From CBDVBD01 sp965372135 (GTDB taxonomy: Bacteria > Electryoneota > RPQS01 > CBDVBD01): a stretch of 7,477 nt of DNA. Positions 6,643 through 7,477 of this stretch are shown here, one piece after another (within the stretch, counting starts at the first letter, position 1; the number at the start of each line of letters is the position of its first letter). The DNA lies in assembly GCA_965372135.1 (NCBI GenBank), contig CBDVBD010000157.1:1-7477 (forward strand), read 5' to 3'. The notes beneath the pieces are model-generated. The model did no database searches. It was not told the origin of the DNA and saw only the letters and a program-made list of their open reading frames with translations. The position numbers were made by a program, and so were the translations under genes.

Positions 6643-7299
6643 TTATGAACCCTGTGCGGCTTTATAAGTTTCCCAATCCTTCAGAAACTGCTTCAACCCG
6701 TTGTCGGTTAAGGGGTGTTTTACCAACTGCATCATTACTTTGTAGGGCATGGTAGCAACATGGGCGCCCGCCATAGCGGCTTCATACACGTGCAACGGAT
6801 GGCGCAGACTGGCTGCCAGCACCTGGGTTGAGAACCCATAGTTTTCCAGGATAATGACCGAATCGCTCACTACGTCCATTCCCACGTGTCCGACATCATC
6901 CAACCGTCCCACGAACGGGCTGACGTAGGTGGCGCCGGCTTTGGCTGCCAATAGTGCCTGAACCGGAGAAAAGACCAGAGTCATATTGGTTTTAATTCCC
7001 TTTGATGATAGTTGTACTACGGCTTTCAAACCTTCTGGAATCATGGGAATTTTCACCGTAATATTGGGGTGAATCACCGCTAATTTCTTACCTTCTTCCA
7101 CCATGGAATCCGCTTCAGTACTAACCACTTCGGCACTTACGGAGCCATCGACGATATTGCAGATTTCACGCAGGATGTCCTCGAAGTCGCCGTCTTCCTT
7201 CGACACCAGGGTGGGATTAGTAGTCACGCCGTCGAGTATGCCCCAGTTGGCAGCTTCGCGGATTTGTTTAATATTGGCGGTATCCAGGAAAAACTTCAT
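6643..7299 (-). CDS. tal: Small transaldolase (TalC/MipB family)
   Basis: This short class I aldolase moves a dihydroxyacetone unit between sugar phosphates in the non-oxidative pentose phosphate pathway, in the cytoplasm. The 218-residue TIM-barrel length matches the subfamily shared by small transaldolases and fructose-6-phosphate aldolase (FSA). Visible motifs are FFLDTANI (3-10), GVTTNPTL (24-31), the Schiff-base lysine Lys83 in TVKIPM, and SPFVGRLDD (127-135). Against E. coli FSA the offset is two residues: the FSA Gln59 position is Glu57 here, and the FSA Tyr131 position is Phe129. Both residues are those expected of transaldolase, so I favour transaldolase over FSA. The ATG at 7299 has a GAGG site nearby (revcomp of 7305-7308). 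It lies 45 bases after truA and 43 bases before the protease gene, with no clear promoter of its own. Confidence 0.92.
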   Translation of the reverse strand: MKFFLDTANIKQIREAANWGILDGVTTNPTLVSKEDGDFEDILREICNIVDGSVSAEVVSTEADSMVEEGKKLAVIHPNITVKIPMIPEGLKAVVQLSSKGIKTNMTLVFSPVQALLAAKAGATYVSPFVGRLDDVGHVGMDVVSDSVIILENYGFSTQVLAASLRHPLHVYEAAMAGAHVATMPYKVMMQLVKHPLTDNGLKQFLKDWETYKAAQGS

Positions 7300-7344
7300 G
7301 CGTACCTCAAATATTTCAATGTATATGGATGTATTTTTCGATGA

Positions 7345-7477
7345 TTAAGGGTATCCCACTTCCACAAGATACAAACCGTGTGCGGGCGCTATCACGCCGC
7401 AATCAGCCCGGTTGCAGGAGTTCAGTAGCTGCTTGACTGTCCCCGGTGAAAATCTATCCCGTCCGATGTCCACCAAG
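7345..7477 (-). CDS. truA: tRNA pseudouridine(38-40) synthase TruA (C-terminal end, cut by window edge)
   Basis: TruA isomerises uridines 38-40 in the anticodon arm of many tRNAs. Only the last 43 residues and the TAA stop are inside the window, so the catalytic Asp is not visible. The segment reads LVDIGRDRFSPGTVKQLL and then ends in IAPAHGLYLVEVGYP. That fits the TruA C-terminus, where the conserved G(R)-x-[FM]-[ST] turn is followed, after a helix, by the APAHGLYL beta strand. The family is usually about 250 residues, so some five sixths lies beyond position 7477. It is the first gene in transcription order seen here and lies 45 bases upstream of the transaldolase gene on the same strand. 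Confidence 0.9.
   Translation of the reverse strand, partial: LVDIGRDRFSPGTVKQLLNSCNRADCGVIAPAHGLYLVEVGYP

Noticed and set aside
6159..6648. Plus-strand open frames opposite the protease gene
   Set aside because: They cover a conserved HtrA protein on the other strand and show no motifs or ribosome sites; they are shadows.
6643..7299. Fructose-6-phosphate aldolase as the name of the small aldolase
   Set aside because: Glu57 and Phe129 occupy the positions of the FSA-specific Gln and Tyr, so transaldolase is the better name.
7320..7348. Possible promoter upstream of the transaldolase gene (TATACA with TTAATC 17 bases before)
   Set aside because: The -35 matches the consensus at only three positions and the leader would be about 14 bases. 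Too weak to annotate.

Overview
The window is a compact bacterial housekeeping region. Eleven protein genes, nine complete and one cut at each edge, all lie on the minus strand, and no gap between them exceeds about 75 bases. I see no mobile element, CRISPR array, RNA gene, long repeat or gene of unknown family. In the direction of transcription (high to low coordinates) the order is truA (3' end only), a small transaldolase, an HtrA/DegS-like protease, purB, purC, psd, pssA, purS, purQ, tatC and tatA (5' end only).

From 7477 to 5370 the genes are tRNA pseudouridine synthase, transaldolase and a membrane-anchored serine protease. From 5373 to 2674 a tightly packed set follows: two purine enzymes (PurB, PurC) and the phosphatidylserine decarboxylase Psd. 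It runs on into PssA (2677 to 1925), the enzyme that makes the substrate of Psd. A 73-base gap after pssA holds a good candidate promoter. Then come purS and purQ, two of the subunits of FGAM synthase, followed by tatC and tatA of the twin-arginine protein export system. Five of the junctions are 4-base start/stop overlaps (ATGA three times, TTGA twice), so translational coupling is likely through most of the block.

Functionally, the region combines late and middle steps of IMP/AMP synthesis with the two-step route from CDP-diacylglycerol to phosphatidylethanolamine and with envelope functions (Tat export, HtrA quality control). PurL, the catalytic FGAM synthase subunit that PurS and PurQ need, is not in the window; tatC stands directly after purQ instead.

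The organism is a bacterium of moderate G+C content by eye. A short archaeal-type Psd, a PssA of about 250 residues, a three-part FGAM synthase (PurS/PurQ) and a TatA with an LFGGKK-type hinge are compatible with an uncultured lineage of the FCB (Bacteroidetes-related) type or with Clostridia. PE synthesis and a DegS-like protease lean towards a diderm. This placement is inference, and I do not claim a phylum. I did not find a clearly new biological system; the points worth a second look are gene order, start/stop overlaps, one promoter and residue-level reassignment of the transaldolase.
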